Part shown: in pieces, positions 12,420-24,663 of the stretch
Layout of the letters: the number at the start of each line of letters is the position of its first letter
Position numbering within the stretch: the first letter of the stretch is position 1
Source: Alviniconcha marisindica
Taxonomy: Eukaryota; Mollusca; Gastropoda; Provannidae
Assembly (NCBI GenBank): GCA_018857735.1
Contig: JABMCL010000190.1
Coordinates: 157,501-221,500, forward strand
Reading direction: 5' to 3'
Length of the DNA: 64,000 nucleotides
The notes under the pieces: model-generated
The model's input: only the letters and a program-made list of their open reading frames with translations
Databases searched by the model: none
What the model was told of the DNA's origin: nothing
Translations under genes and position numbers: made by a program

Positions 12420-13100
12420 ATACCATGCGAGACGTCCTCTGGATTTTCATGATGAACTCTGCTGGACGTACACATGAGTGGAACACGGGCACAGCACAGC
12501 AGTAGAACACAGCACAGAACGTCCTAAGGAACTGTATGCCAAAGCACACTGTAGGCAAACACTGGCACAGCACAGCGCTCAGGAGAATACAGTGCGGAAC
12601 ATCCCCAGGAACTGTACACCCATCTCCTGAGGATGCACACTGGAGATGAACAGAGGCAAAGCACAGTAGGAGAACACAGAGTGGATCATCCTCAGGAACT
12701 GTACATTCATCTTTCGAGGATGCACACAGGAGCGAAACATTGGCACAGCGCAGCAGGAGAACACAGCGCAGAACGTCGTCAGGAACTGTGCGTCCACCTC
12801 TTGAGGACGCACACTGGAGGGAAACACAGTCACAGCACAGCAGAATACCATGCAAAACATCATCTGGATATCCCTGTCCAGCTCTGCCGCATGCACACAT
12901 GAGTGGAACACTTATAAAGCAAGCACAGCAGGAGAATACCATGCGAGACATCCTTGAGATTTTTACACCAATCTCTGATGGCTGTGCGCATCAGAGGCAC
13001 GTTTAGTGTTTACCATCTCCAAACCTTACAACTGCAAAAGCCCAGCAAGAGAACACCATGCGGGACATTCCTGGGACTGTCACATCAGCGGAACAGTTAC
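12420..13100 (+). pseudogene. decayed C2H2 zinc-finger array
   Basis: The plus strand shows a periodic unit of about 84-87 bp whose translation keeps finger-linker relics: HLSRMHTG, HLLRTHTG and QLCRMHT, spaced 28-29 residues apart, and KPYNCKSPAREHHAGH near 13020. In the intact parts the second zinc-binding half (L..H...H) and the HTG.K linker survive, while most CxxC cysteines are lost. About seven decayed fingers can be traced. It lies antisense just beyond the sdk stop codon. I see no start, no long open frame and no intact finger, so it is a relic. Confidence 0.5.
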
Positions 13101-13134
13101 TGACTCCTCCTAGAGCCTAAGCAGACACTATGGG

Positions 13135-13392
13135 TCAAACAAAGGAGGAGAAACCAGTGAGGGGCGTCCTTGCACCGGCCACATTATTCACCACCAGCTG
13201 TCCGTTGTTCAGAGAGAAGGCGTAATGGCTGCTGTCCGCCTCGCTGTCGGTGTAGGCGTAGGCGGTGTTGGGGTTCTGGAAGCGCCACGACTGCCGGACA
13301 TTGTCACTGTTGGCATACACACTGCTGAAGGCTGGTGGAGGCGGGGATGCTGGGACTTTGTCGCTCTCCGGTTCGCTCTCTTCATCGCTTGG
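13135..13392 (-). CDS. sdk: sdk exon 34: C-terminus with PDZ ligand and stop
   Basis: Encodes PSDEESEPESDKVPAS, then SWRFQNPNTAYAYTDSEAD, ending VVNNVAGARTPLTGFSSFV and stop TGA at 13135-13137. The final hexapeptide GFSSFV is the MAGI-binding PDZ ligand known from vertebrate Sidekicks, and the preceding ARTPLT matches SDK1. Acceptor at 13393-13394 (gttgcag). The 3' UTR follows at lower coordinates; its end was not resolved. Confidence 0.97.
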   Translation of the reverse strand, partial: PSDEESEPESDKVPASPPPPAFSSVYANSDNVRQSWRFQNPNTAYAYTDSEADSSHYAFSLNNGQLVVNNVAGARTPLTGFSSFV

Positions 13393-16048
13393 CTGCAACA
13401 AGTGCAACTAGCAGTGACAGCTGAGAAATATGGGCAGATGCTGAAAGGCTAATAAAGTCCTACAATTTGCAGGCTGAACAAAAAGGCATCAGAGTTCAAT
13501 AACATATACTCTGGGCTCTTTCAAGGCCAGTGTTGGGTTTACAGAAAAGCAGGTTGTTTGTACTAACAACTGCAAATAGTCTGATCAACTTTATAGCATA
13601 TATATGACCCTGCCTTTCCAAATGAATCAGATGGATGCAAGGCCACTTTCTCATTGCAGCTTATTTTCAAAGGGAGCTTCCTTTTTTTTTTTAAATAGAT
13701 TTTTGGTTTTCAGCAAAATCAGATTGCCCAGTCTTTTTGGCACCAGACGTTATACTCCCTATGCACAATTTGTTTCCATAAATGCCATTAAAGGTGTTTT
13801 AAGCATGCACCCACTTGTTACAAAGGAAGGGTCACATACAGTTTGTACTCAACTCCTGCAAATAGTGGACTTCAACTTTACAGCATGTGATTAAAACATA
13901 AACACAAGTTGCAAAATTTATGCTTGAAGATTTTTGTGGTAAAAATGCTGGGACCAAAACAAAAGATACTATGTGTGTTGCCCACAAGGAATGAAGTTAG
14001 ATAACTAGCTCTTCGTCCATACAGACTCTTTCCATGCTGCTCTCCCTTGAGCTGGTCCCAGAATTTTGCTTTCAAATGTTTATGTCTTTTTCCCTTTTTC
14101 TTCTTCTTATTTACAAGCTTTGGATTATGGAGCCCTCAATTTGCCTGTTTTCATCACACTCAAATGCATTCCTGCTAGCAACTTGCAAAAAAAAAGATGG
14201 AAATGTATATCAACTAGATATAGATCTTTTTGCATCCCACAATTTACTGTTTGTAGAATACCTGGATTAAAAAAAAATTAAAAAAATTATACTTTCTTCT
14301 TGCATTATAATACATATCATGACTTTCCTCAAATTCTTCCCACTCTAGTTTCTACACATGACAAAAGAACAAAAGCATGAACAGTATCCCAAAAACAAAA
14401 GCATCACTCTGCAGAATCTAATCATGCCAAAAGGTTGTAGAACTGCTCATAAAACCTATACTTTCTACAATACATTTGCCTGGATGCTTCAGTTGGTGGG
14501 TCAGCCTCTGGAATCCTGACAATGTTCACTGTAAACTCTCTCACCTCCATGAAATCTACCAGTTTGCATGCAAGTCCATGATGGAAGAACACAAGATCGT
14601 GGACAGTACAGAAGTACCCCCCCCCCCCCTCAAGGATTAAGGGTTGTCAACAGCTGTATTTACTTCACCCCAATATAACCATAATGGTTGACTGGGCATA
14701 AAACAAAACACCAAGTCACTTACTTACTTACCTCTGTGCATTCCCCCACATCAGGGCAGTCATGTACGTCTGTGATGAAAGAACACAAGATTGCGGACAG
14801 TACAGAAAGCACACCCCCCAGAAAAGACTGAGCGCTCACCAAAGCTGTATTTGCCTCGGTGCATTCCCCCACATCACGGAGGTCATCAACAACAGAAGTA
14901 CAGCCAGGCTCATAGGCTCACAGAAAACCCTCACCTTTCTGCATCCTCACAGATCACAGTCTGCCAACGAGAAGGATGCTGGGCTGCTCACAGTCAGCAC
15001 TTACCTCTGTGGAGTCTCCCAGATCAGAGGGTTTATCGGTGACAGAGCTGGAGCTGTCATCAGGTATGGGTGGTTTAGCCATGGACATGGCATCCTCGTC
15101 GTCAGAGTAGGCTACGCTGGCTGGGCTGGGCCGTGGGGGTGGCCTGAAATACATGGGCTCCACTTCAGCACAGGTAACTCAGGACCAGAAATCACCACCT
15201 AGATACTGTTTTTTGCTGTTGTTGTTGTTGTTTTTAATGCATGTATTTCTTAGCTATGTATTGAGCCCAATATGTGAAGCTGTACTGTGCTTGGAGCTCG
15301 TTTTTGCAGAACTGGGACAGGCGCATTATAAATAAAATTTATTATTAATTACCTCATTTTTAAACAACTCAACTAACAGAGAATAACAATTATCAAGAAT
15401 ACCTCCCTTTCCGTGAAATCTTGTTCTCTCCGTGAGTACTTTGTAATCCACGGGGAAATCAAAGATGCAACAATAACATCTTGAGAAATTAAGATTTACC
15501 ACATATCAGCAGCCTCCTCACATTAGAGTTACTTTTTCATCAAGCACGTCATGTCTGACAAAGATCAGGAAAAATGAAGCTGAATGCACTAAAAAGGCAG
15601 ATATAAAGATTTCTTGGCAGTAAGTAAAGCTATATTCTGACCTAATACAGGATTAAAAGTCTGGCTTCTGAACAAGAGGGACCTTAATTTCTCTGTTTCC
15701 AGTGCCCCATAGTAGAAGCCTGAGCAGGGAAACTCAAGAGTGATGGAGTACAGCCACAAAGAGTTAAAATGATGATGGGATTACAGAAAAAAAGAAAAAA
15801 AACACAACTTGTCAATGGACCTTACAGTGATTGCACTAGACATTTTTTTGAGACCGGTGTGACATCCGTAAGGTGGGCAAAGTGGTTCAGATAATGCACT
15901 GTAACTGGTCAGATACATGGCCATCCATACTACTACCAGAGCTGTACTAGCAAACACTCAGCTCCCTTCCCTGCCTAAACCATGTACACACACACAGACA
16001 CACACACACAGACACACACTCACACAAGCATGCATGCACAACACACAT

Positions 16049-16107
<59 letters not shown>

Positions 16108-19100
16108 ACAAGCACTCTCACTGTGCTGTGTTTTTGTTGTTGCTGTTTTTCAGAACCAGTCAAACAAAATAGCAGCCAGTACCTCTGACTGCTTGCTGAT
16201 TTTGTTTCCAGCATGTGCTTACTGATCCGGTAAAATACCGGAAATCACCGGTTAACACAAACCCATACCTATTTCTACATCTGCACTGCTTCACTGCAGA
16301 AGATTCATCAGGGAAAACCCAGCGTGGTGGATTACACACAAGCAAAGAGTTCAAGTAACTATGGGATTACTGAGAAAAACAGCTCTTGTCTATTACCTGG
16401 CATAAATATTTTTGACAGATCCATTCCTGGACTGCATGTTTCGACGTGACTGTCTCATCTCATAGGTGGGGAAGCCACCCTCCTCTGGTTCTGAGGGCTC
16501 TGACATCACTGTGGTGTTCGTCTGTGATCTCTTCATCTCTTCTGGTAAACACAAGATGGAATTGAAACATGCAAAAAGGTTTTTAACTTCTAAAAAAAAA
16601 AAAAAGACTCAGCTACAACTCTGTCAACCTGGCCTTCAAACACACTTGGTGGTAGGCACTCTGACTCTGTTGCAGATTATTGATGCTGAAAATGCACAGG
16701 TACTGTACCTGTTTGAGATTTCTTTGTTTCATTGTTGTTGTTTTCTCATTTTGGGGAGTGGGAGGGGGACTTTTATTACAAAATCTGAAGATAAATACAA
16801 CCAACCAAACAAAACCGCTTACAAAGAAAGACAGCCATACATAAATCATCGGTAGCATATTTTCAATTACTTAATACAAATTGCAATTTGACCCTCGTTC
16901 ACTATCCCTTAACATGCAAATCATCAGCAAGCAAGCAAAAACAACATTCCCTTCACACCGCCCTCAAGTTCTACTTACTGCCAGCCTTTTTGTGTCTAGC
17001 CAGGAGACAGAGGAGGGAGATGATGACCAGGATGATGATGACCCCAGTCAGTGCAATGATCACCAGGAACCACCACTCTGTGTGGAATGGCTTGGCAATC
17101 TGTGCCACCGCTACACATACAAAAGCAAGGAAACTGTAAGGGTGAGAACTCTTTTGTGAGCACATGCACACAGAAGACATAAAGTAGCAGTGCACCAATA
17201 TAACTTACACAATCTGCAACTTGCAACAGAAGTAGCAGTGTTCCGATATAACTAACACAACTGGCAACTTGCAACTGAAGTAGCAGTGCTCCAATATAAC
17301 TTACTCAATCTGCAACTTGCAAAAGAAGCAGCAGTGCTCCAATATAACTTACACAATCCGCAACTTGCAACAGAAGCAGGAGTGCTCCAATATAACTGAC
17401 ACAATCGGCAACTTGGAACAGAGGTAGCAGTGCTCCAATATAACTTACACAATCTGCAACTTGCGACAGAAGCAGCAGTGTTCCAATACAATTTACACAA
17501 TCTGTAACTTGCAAACAAACATCTATTCATGTTCATCAGAATGGGACCAAGGCACACTCCAATATTATTTACAGACCCTGTGACTTGGAAAACAAGCGCC
17601 TATTCACATTTGTTACAACAGCTGCAAATGACACTCACCAACACATGTGGTGGCATGCACAACCACACACTCTAGTATTCAAAAATAAAATTAATATACA
17701 TTACTTTCAGTGATGTAGTATTATCAGGGCTTATTATTATGCCAAGTGAGTCAGCCCTTGGATTTTAACATCTTGTTAACAACACAGGATCAGCTCAGAA
17801 TGATATGCTAAGGAAGCTAGGTGGGTGAAAAAAGCAAAACAGTAATCATCATTTACAACAACCAAACAAGACAAACACACACACAAAAACAAAATTCTCA
17901 GTGAGCAGAAAATTAGTCTTACTGATATGTTTGGTCATATTACTTTTACTACAGAAAGATCTGAGGCATATGGATTATATAGGTATAGGTATCTTATAGT
18001 ATGGTATGATGCACAGACAGTGTGGAAGAGAGAGAACCTGGAACAAGAATATAGATAATAAACATCTGAGGAAAAAACAAATTGTCTTGACCATGAAGTG
18101 AAAAAAAACATGGAATTTTTTTTTGTAAAAAAGGAAGTTTGAAACAGATAAAGTTCAGTTTCATTTTGATCATCAATATTCTGAAATAATACTGCAAAAG
18201 CAGTGACCATGCATTCTCTTTAGGCTAAATTAACACAAATGAAGCTAGTAAGTAGTATGCACAAAGATGAATGAAATGACATGGCATATGAACGCATAAC
18301 TTTGCAGCAGTCTTATGCAGTAGCCCAATGCTGAACAATGCATTAGTGCCTATGCACACACCCAAACACACACATCTGCCATAAGCAGAGCCTCGTAAAA
18401 TAGGTCAGGGGAGAAAGAGGTAAAAAAAAATCCCCCAAAATCTAAGCTTTGACCGATAGTCGAACACAGTGACAAGCAGCAATCTGCACAACATCTGTGG
18501 TCTAGGCAAAAAAAGGAACTCGCAAGTGCGCACGCTTCACTGGGTCTTATACAGAGGATGCCCCCCCCCCCCCCCCCCTCCCCATGTCAGGGGGAGACCA
18601 CTCTGCGTGGTATTACAGGATGATAATTTTGGGTTTGGAAACCCAAATGCAGCTAGGTATTTGGTTAAGAGAATATAACTCCTATTAGTTAGGTTGAGGT
18701 AATGTATTTGAAAGAAATATAGTATTGTTTCCAGCAGCATATTTTTTCTTTCTGCTCAGTTACCATATGATATGAAATCAAAACATATATTGGGAACATC
18801 AGCATCCAAAAAACTTGTGTTGGTGATTTTGAGTTTGACAGTTGCCCTCATATAACCATACTGGTTGACTGGGCACAAAACACCAAGTTACTTGAGTTTG
18901 ACAGAGCATTTTAATGTCCCATCAACCACATAGGTTCACCTCGGAATGAATGAGACATTCAAAATTCTTATACACCAAAAAACAAAACAAAACTCAGTCA
19001 CCAAATCACAGATAAAAGCTGGATCACAGCTGTGGACTCAACACAGTCAACACCAACTGCAATCAACTCAAAAACGGTCAATATAGCAGGCACATCTCAA

Positions 19101-22100
19101 TATTTACATTTCACTTAAATGTAAACTGTCTGACAGCTAGGACACCGGAATCCTCAAACTGCCAAATAAACAACTTCATCATCTCTGTCATCATCTCTAA
19201 ACTTGTGGTGCTGACCTCCAACAGATCTGCTTGGAAAAAATGTCCTATCACTTATTCAAGTACTAATGAAAGCAGGCCATGTTTGTTCCATTGCCAGTAC
19301 ATTCATGATTTTATCTGAAGAGATAAACACTAAAGCCAACCTTGAGAAAACCTGTGGTGTGGAAACTTAACAACACATTGAGTGAAGCATGTAGTAAAAG
19401 CAAGCAGCCACAAGCCACAGCTTGAACATTATTTTCTGACCACAAGGCACAAAGCATATCTTGGAAAACTGATCTGTGATATTTCACAGGCCATCAAATG
19501 ATCCCAGAAATGGTATTTGGAATGACCCATGCAGGCCTAGTCATACTATTAGTGTATAGCAGCATTTACTCAAAGGTGAAAGATCATGAAACCAAAAACA
19601 ACACACCCATATTGACAGCAAATACGAATCAGAGAAATGACAGCAGCCTCGATTTCATCTTCATTTCATTACCAAGTCCCATAGCAGACAAGAACTGGGT
19701 TAGCTATCTACGGCATTCATCTTTGGAAAGTGATGCCTTGTACACTGTTCTGATCAATTTTGTAAGTTCTGTTGATAGTCCAATTGAAACAAACCCATCA
19801 CCAAAGATCAGACATGGTTTGAGACTACCCTTTCTTGAGCTGGTCCATTATCAGCAGCTCCATTGTGGATAAAGTGAATAAGCGCTGGACAGTCTTCCTT
19901 CAAAGGACAAGAGAGGGCTATCGTCAATCAGATGAACATTGGAACCATTTCAAAGGCGAGGTTGGGGAAACTTCTGAGAGATGGGGTGGAACGCATAAGG
20001 GCTTTTCCGAGTGCATAGATACCATCTTGAACTGAACTGAACAAGTGATGCCAAACAACTCCCAAAGTACACCTCTCTTTCAAGGTTACTTACTCAAGTT
20101 ACTGTCCCTGCCACTGTCGTAACACCCCCAAAGAGACGCCCAAGGAAACCACAATGAACTCACCAAAACTGGGTGTAACAAAGACTTCAGAAGCCACACT
20201 TGGCTGACTGATGCCATGGTTGTTGATGGCGATGATGCGGAACTGATATTCTGTATTTGGGTTGAGGTTGGTGAGAGAGATCAGAGCCTTGGGTTCGCTG
20301 GTGATCTTGTGCTCCAGCGTCTGGAACTCTGACGCAGCTGCAACAATATCAATAAGTTGCTCTGTGTGCATCAAGGACATAAACCACAAAGTATGAATAA
20401 ACCTTTATGTATGAGTCATGTTTGCAACTCCTTTTTTATCCCTTGACTGAAAGAGAACATTTGGGTGCTCAGCTTCTCATGACCGGCATATCTTCTGGTC
20501 AAGCATGCAATAGATCAAACTACATTCACCTACTTTCTTTCTTTTTCTTCTGCATTTTTGCTTTTTCTTCTGCACAAAAAAAAGAACAAAAATGGTAGCA
20601 CAGTTTTATTATGGTATGTTTAGGTGAGACTGTTCAAAGTCAGATTGCATTTTACTACATCATCCTACTTACAAATGGATATATAAAGTGTTTCCTCTTA
20701 AAATTCAGAACTTGACAGAATTATGCTCTGCAATTATTATTCTCAGCATACAAATGAGTCTTACAACAGGCATTTTTACTCACTATAATAAAGTTTACCT
20801 ATGTTCCTGTTATTACTTTGTGTGTGCAGGGCAACTCCACTGCAACACAACTCAATGGGCCTAGATAGACAAAACTTGTGTTTACCAAAACAAACAAACA
20901 ACAATCCATGCTGTCCTACCTTGTTCCTTTTTCTTGTTCTGGATGAGGTAGCCATAGATGGGGGAGTCACCCGTGGCCCCGTCCACCCACTGGAGCAAGA
21001 GGGACCGGTCCTGCTGCTTCACGCTGGGCTTGCTGGGGGCACTTGGGGATCCTGACCACACAGCGCAACCCAGTTTTACTGTCAGACTCATCTCTTAAAG
21101 GTGTAACACATGTGCTCAGTCGAGCACAATTTACACTTGTCAACAACAGCAGAGATTTTCTGTCAAAATCAAAAAGCAGGAGGGACAGAAATAGCAAGTC
21201 CTCTTGCCTCATTCCACAGGAATATGAATATTCAAGACTTTTGGGGGGCTGGATGTTGTGTTGTGAGTGGTGTAAAATATTAGCATCTTTTTATTATGAT
21301 TTTTATTTCTTAATGTTATACATGTAATTTTCTCCTAGCAGAAGCAACTAGTGAGAAGCGGACACTCTGTAGTGGATATCCACTTGAAAAATTGAAAACT
21401 CCATGCATTCCAAATAATCCTGTAACAAGTAGATTAGCTAACCCTTCAGAGACTGCATTCTACATAACCCGGTAATGGATCTGACCAACCACTGAAACAA
21501 CATCTAAACACCAGTTAAACAGTGAAAAATGAGATGTAGAACTAGGACACCTAACTGCTTTAGGTTGAGCTGCGTTGTTTTAGTGTTCAGTGCTTGGAAT
21601 ATTGTTGGCATGACAAAATCACATTCTTCCAGTCTACATCCTAGTTCCACATCTCATTTTTCACCATTTAACTGTTGTATAAGTGTTGTTTTGTAGCTTG
21701 AAAAAGGGGATTACCCCCAAAATTTGCATGCTGTGTTTTGTCCTAATAAATAACACATTTTTTTAACCTTGTATGTGTTTTGATCTTGTTTTACAACGCC
21801 AGCAGTCATTCTTGTTTCAGATTTTTTCTCTCTTTTTTCAACCCCTGAGACACTTATTCAAAATAACCATGCAATGGACCTTACCAACCCCCTATGACAC
21901 TTCATTCAAAATAACCCTGTCATGGACCCAACCAACAACCCCTGAGCTCACCTGGCTGGGGTCCAGTGCTAACGGAGGCTTCCCGCGCCTCGCCCCGTCC
22001 AATGGAGGTGTTGGCAGACACCCGGAACTTGTACTCCACGTTCTCATCCAGCCCCTTCACTACCTTCTGCGTCTCATTGTCACGCAGCACGAGTTTTGGT

Positions 22101-24592
22101 GGAAGGGGGTCAACTGGAGCATGCATATCACATTAAGGTATAAGCAAATAGCAAAAAAGTGATCATGGCGGTTATGGTCAGAAGTGTGATGACATATTCC
22201 TGCAGTGTGGACTGAGCATTAGTTAGCAGAGAGGTATGATATATTTATTCACAGAGAAATAGGTCACATTAGTTAGCAGAGGTATGATGTATTTATTCAC
22301 AGAGAAACAAGCCACAATACTTAGCAGAGGTATGATGTATCTACTGACAGAGAAATAGGTCACATTACTTAGCAGAGGTATGATGTATTCACAAACAGAA
22401 ATATATCAAATTAGCTAGAAGGGGTATGCAGTATTCACAGGAAAGAAATAAGTTCCATTAGTAAGCAGAGGAATGATGCATTTACAAAGAGAAATAAATC
22501 AAATTAGTTAGAAGAGGTATGCGGTATTTGCAGGAAGAAATAAGTTACATTAGTAAGCACAGGAATGATGCATTCACAAAGACAAATAAGTCATATTAGT
22601 TTATTATTGAGTTAGCAGAGGTATGATGTATTCACAAAGAGAAATAAGTCACATTAGTTAGCAGAGGCATGATGTATTCACAAAGAAAAATAGTCACATT
22701 AGTGTATTACTGAGTCAGCACAGGTATGATGTTTTCACAGACAGAAATAAGTCACATTAGTTGGCAGAGGTACAATGTATTCACAGAGAAATGTTACGTA
22801 ACGGTACAGTTTAACTGAGCGGACAAAGTATGCACACACTCAAAGAAAACAGTAGACAGGAGGTACATAGAGAGAGGAAGACGCAAACAGACCATACACA
22901 GACATGTATATAACATGGCTTGCAGACAAACAGGCAGACAGAAAGACAGTGATACAGACACACAGAGAACAAAATGACATGGTCCCGAAAAACAGTAGCT
23001 GCTGAAACAAAACTTCAAACAACTCACAGGAATTTCTGTTGACAGGGAAGTACTCCATCTCATAGAGCAGGATGTATCCATTGGGCTGCTCCGGGGGCTG
23101 GAAGCTGACGGTCAGCTGTCGCATGGTGATGTTGGTGAACACCAGCTTGCCAGGGGCACTGGGAACTGCAGGTGCAACACCAAACAGATCAGTGCAAACA
23201 CAGCAGCACAGTGCATACCGGTAATTAAGCTGTTTGCATTTGTTAAAATATGGCTTTAGCGCACAATAACTGTTTCTTTGCTGTTTATTAAAATATGGCT
23301 TTAGCGCACAATAACTTCATTTGCTACTCTGAAAAAAGGCATCTTTACCCAAAATTCACACACTGCCTTGCCATGTCCCACTGAAAGGCATTCCTAGGGT
23401 TAAGCTCCCGTACATGATTCCATCTATCTTTCTGACACTGGCAGTCAATTTTGTTTAGATATCTGCATCAACTGTGTCTCGATAGGGTGACTGCCAGATC
23501 AAGGAGAAGACAGGAAATGATGAAAGCAGACTCAGGGAATCTGACTGCCCCCAGGGGAAGACAGAGGCCAATGTCCCTTTGGGTCGGCCGTAGCCCCCAT
23601 CCCATACTCCAAACTGCGACTACCAGTCTGCCCCCCCCCTCACACCTCTGCCATGACTGGTTACACCATAGCCAGTCCCCCCTCCCCTTTTTTTATGTGC
23701 TGATAGAAAGTGGACTCTTATGAGTCAGCTTCTGAGGCTGTGAAACGGACCAACTGTGGCAGAGATGTGAGGAAGGACGTGCTGGAAGTTGATGCTTTGG
23801 GTGTCCAGCAGTCCCACCTCAAGTCAAAGAGTCCAGGACTACTTACTTACTTACTCTGAAGTGCCAGCAGAGACTAAATGGCTTCATGGCCCCTCCCCCA
23901 ACCTCAAGTCAAAGAGTCCAGGACTACTTACCTCCAGCCGAAGTGCCAGCAGAGACTAAACTGCTGCATGGCTAACACCCCCCCCCACCCCCCCACCCCC
24001 AAAGAGTCCAGGACTACTTACCTCCTTCCTGAGTACCAGCAGAGACTAAACTCGCATGACCCCCCCCCCCCCCCCCCTCCGTCAGAGTCGAGGACTACTT
24101 ACCCACCTCCAAAGTGCGTGCAGAGACTGAATCGTTGCATGGCCCCTCCCCTAACCTCAGGTCAAAGAATCTGGGACTTGGGACTACTAACCTCCCTCCA
24201 AAGGGTGAGCAGAGACTAAACTGCTGCCCCCCCCCCCCCCCCCCCCCCCCACAAAAGAGTCCAGGACTACTTACCCCCCTCTGAAGTGCGAGCAGAGACT
24301 AAACCACTGCGGGGCCCCTCGCCTGCCAGGTTATAGGCCTGCACGGAGATGAAGTAGAAGGTGAAGGTCTCCAGTCCTTCCAGTTGAAGTTGTGTTTCTG
24401 CTGATATGCGCTGCTGCTCTTCCTCGATGCTGCTGGAGTTCTTGTAAAACAACACCTACACACAAACAGTTGGGATACAGTAAATCATCATGGATTAACT
24501 AGCTCTCTTTGCAAAGTTTCACAAAAATATCAAACTCTTTCAATGTGATATACATTTGAGGTGCTCTTCAATGTTCATGCATGAACTATAAG

Positions 24593-24663
<71 letters not shown>

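Larger units (their letters stand above)
3250..13134 (-). other. 3' flank / possible 3' UTR of sdk
   Basis: No coding exon was found between the sdk stop codon and 3250. It is AT-rich DNA with repeats described separately. Some part must be the sdk 3' UTR. A minus-strand AATAAA occurs near 8780 and others near 7930 and 4021, but none can be singled out. Stretches 5400-7540, 7690-8480 and 9300-11200 show nothing beyond short simple repeats. Confidence 0.4.

Noticed and set aside
12400..12951. Cysteine-rich 183-codon frame on the minus strand
   Set aside because: It is the antisense shadow of the decayed zinc-finger repeat on the plus strand.
19498..19872. 124-codon frame on the plus strand
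   Set aside because: No recognisable domain, it lies in a sdk intron, and its end runs into a dispersed repeat.
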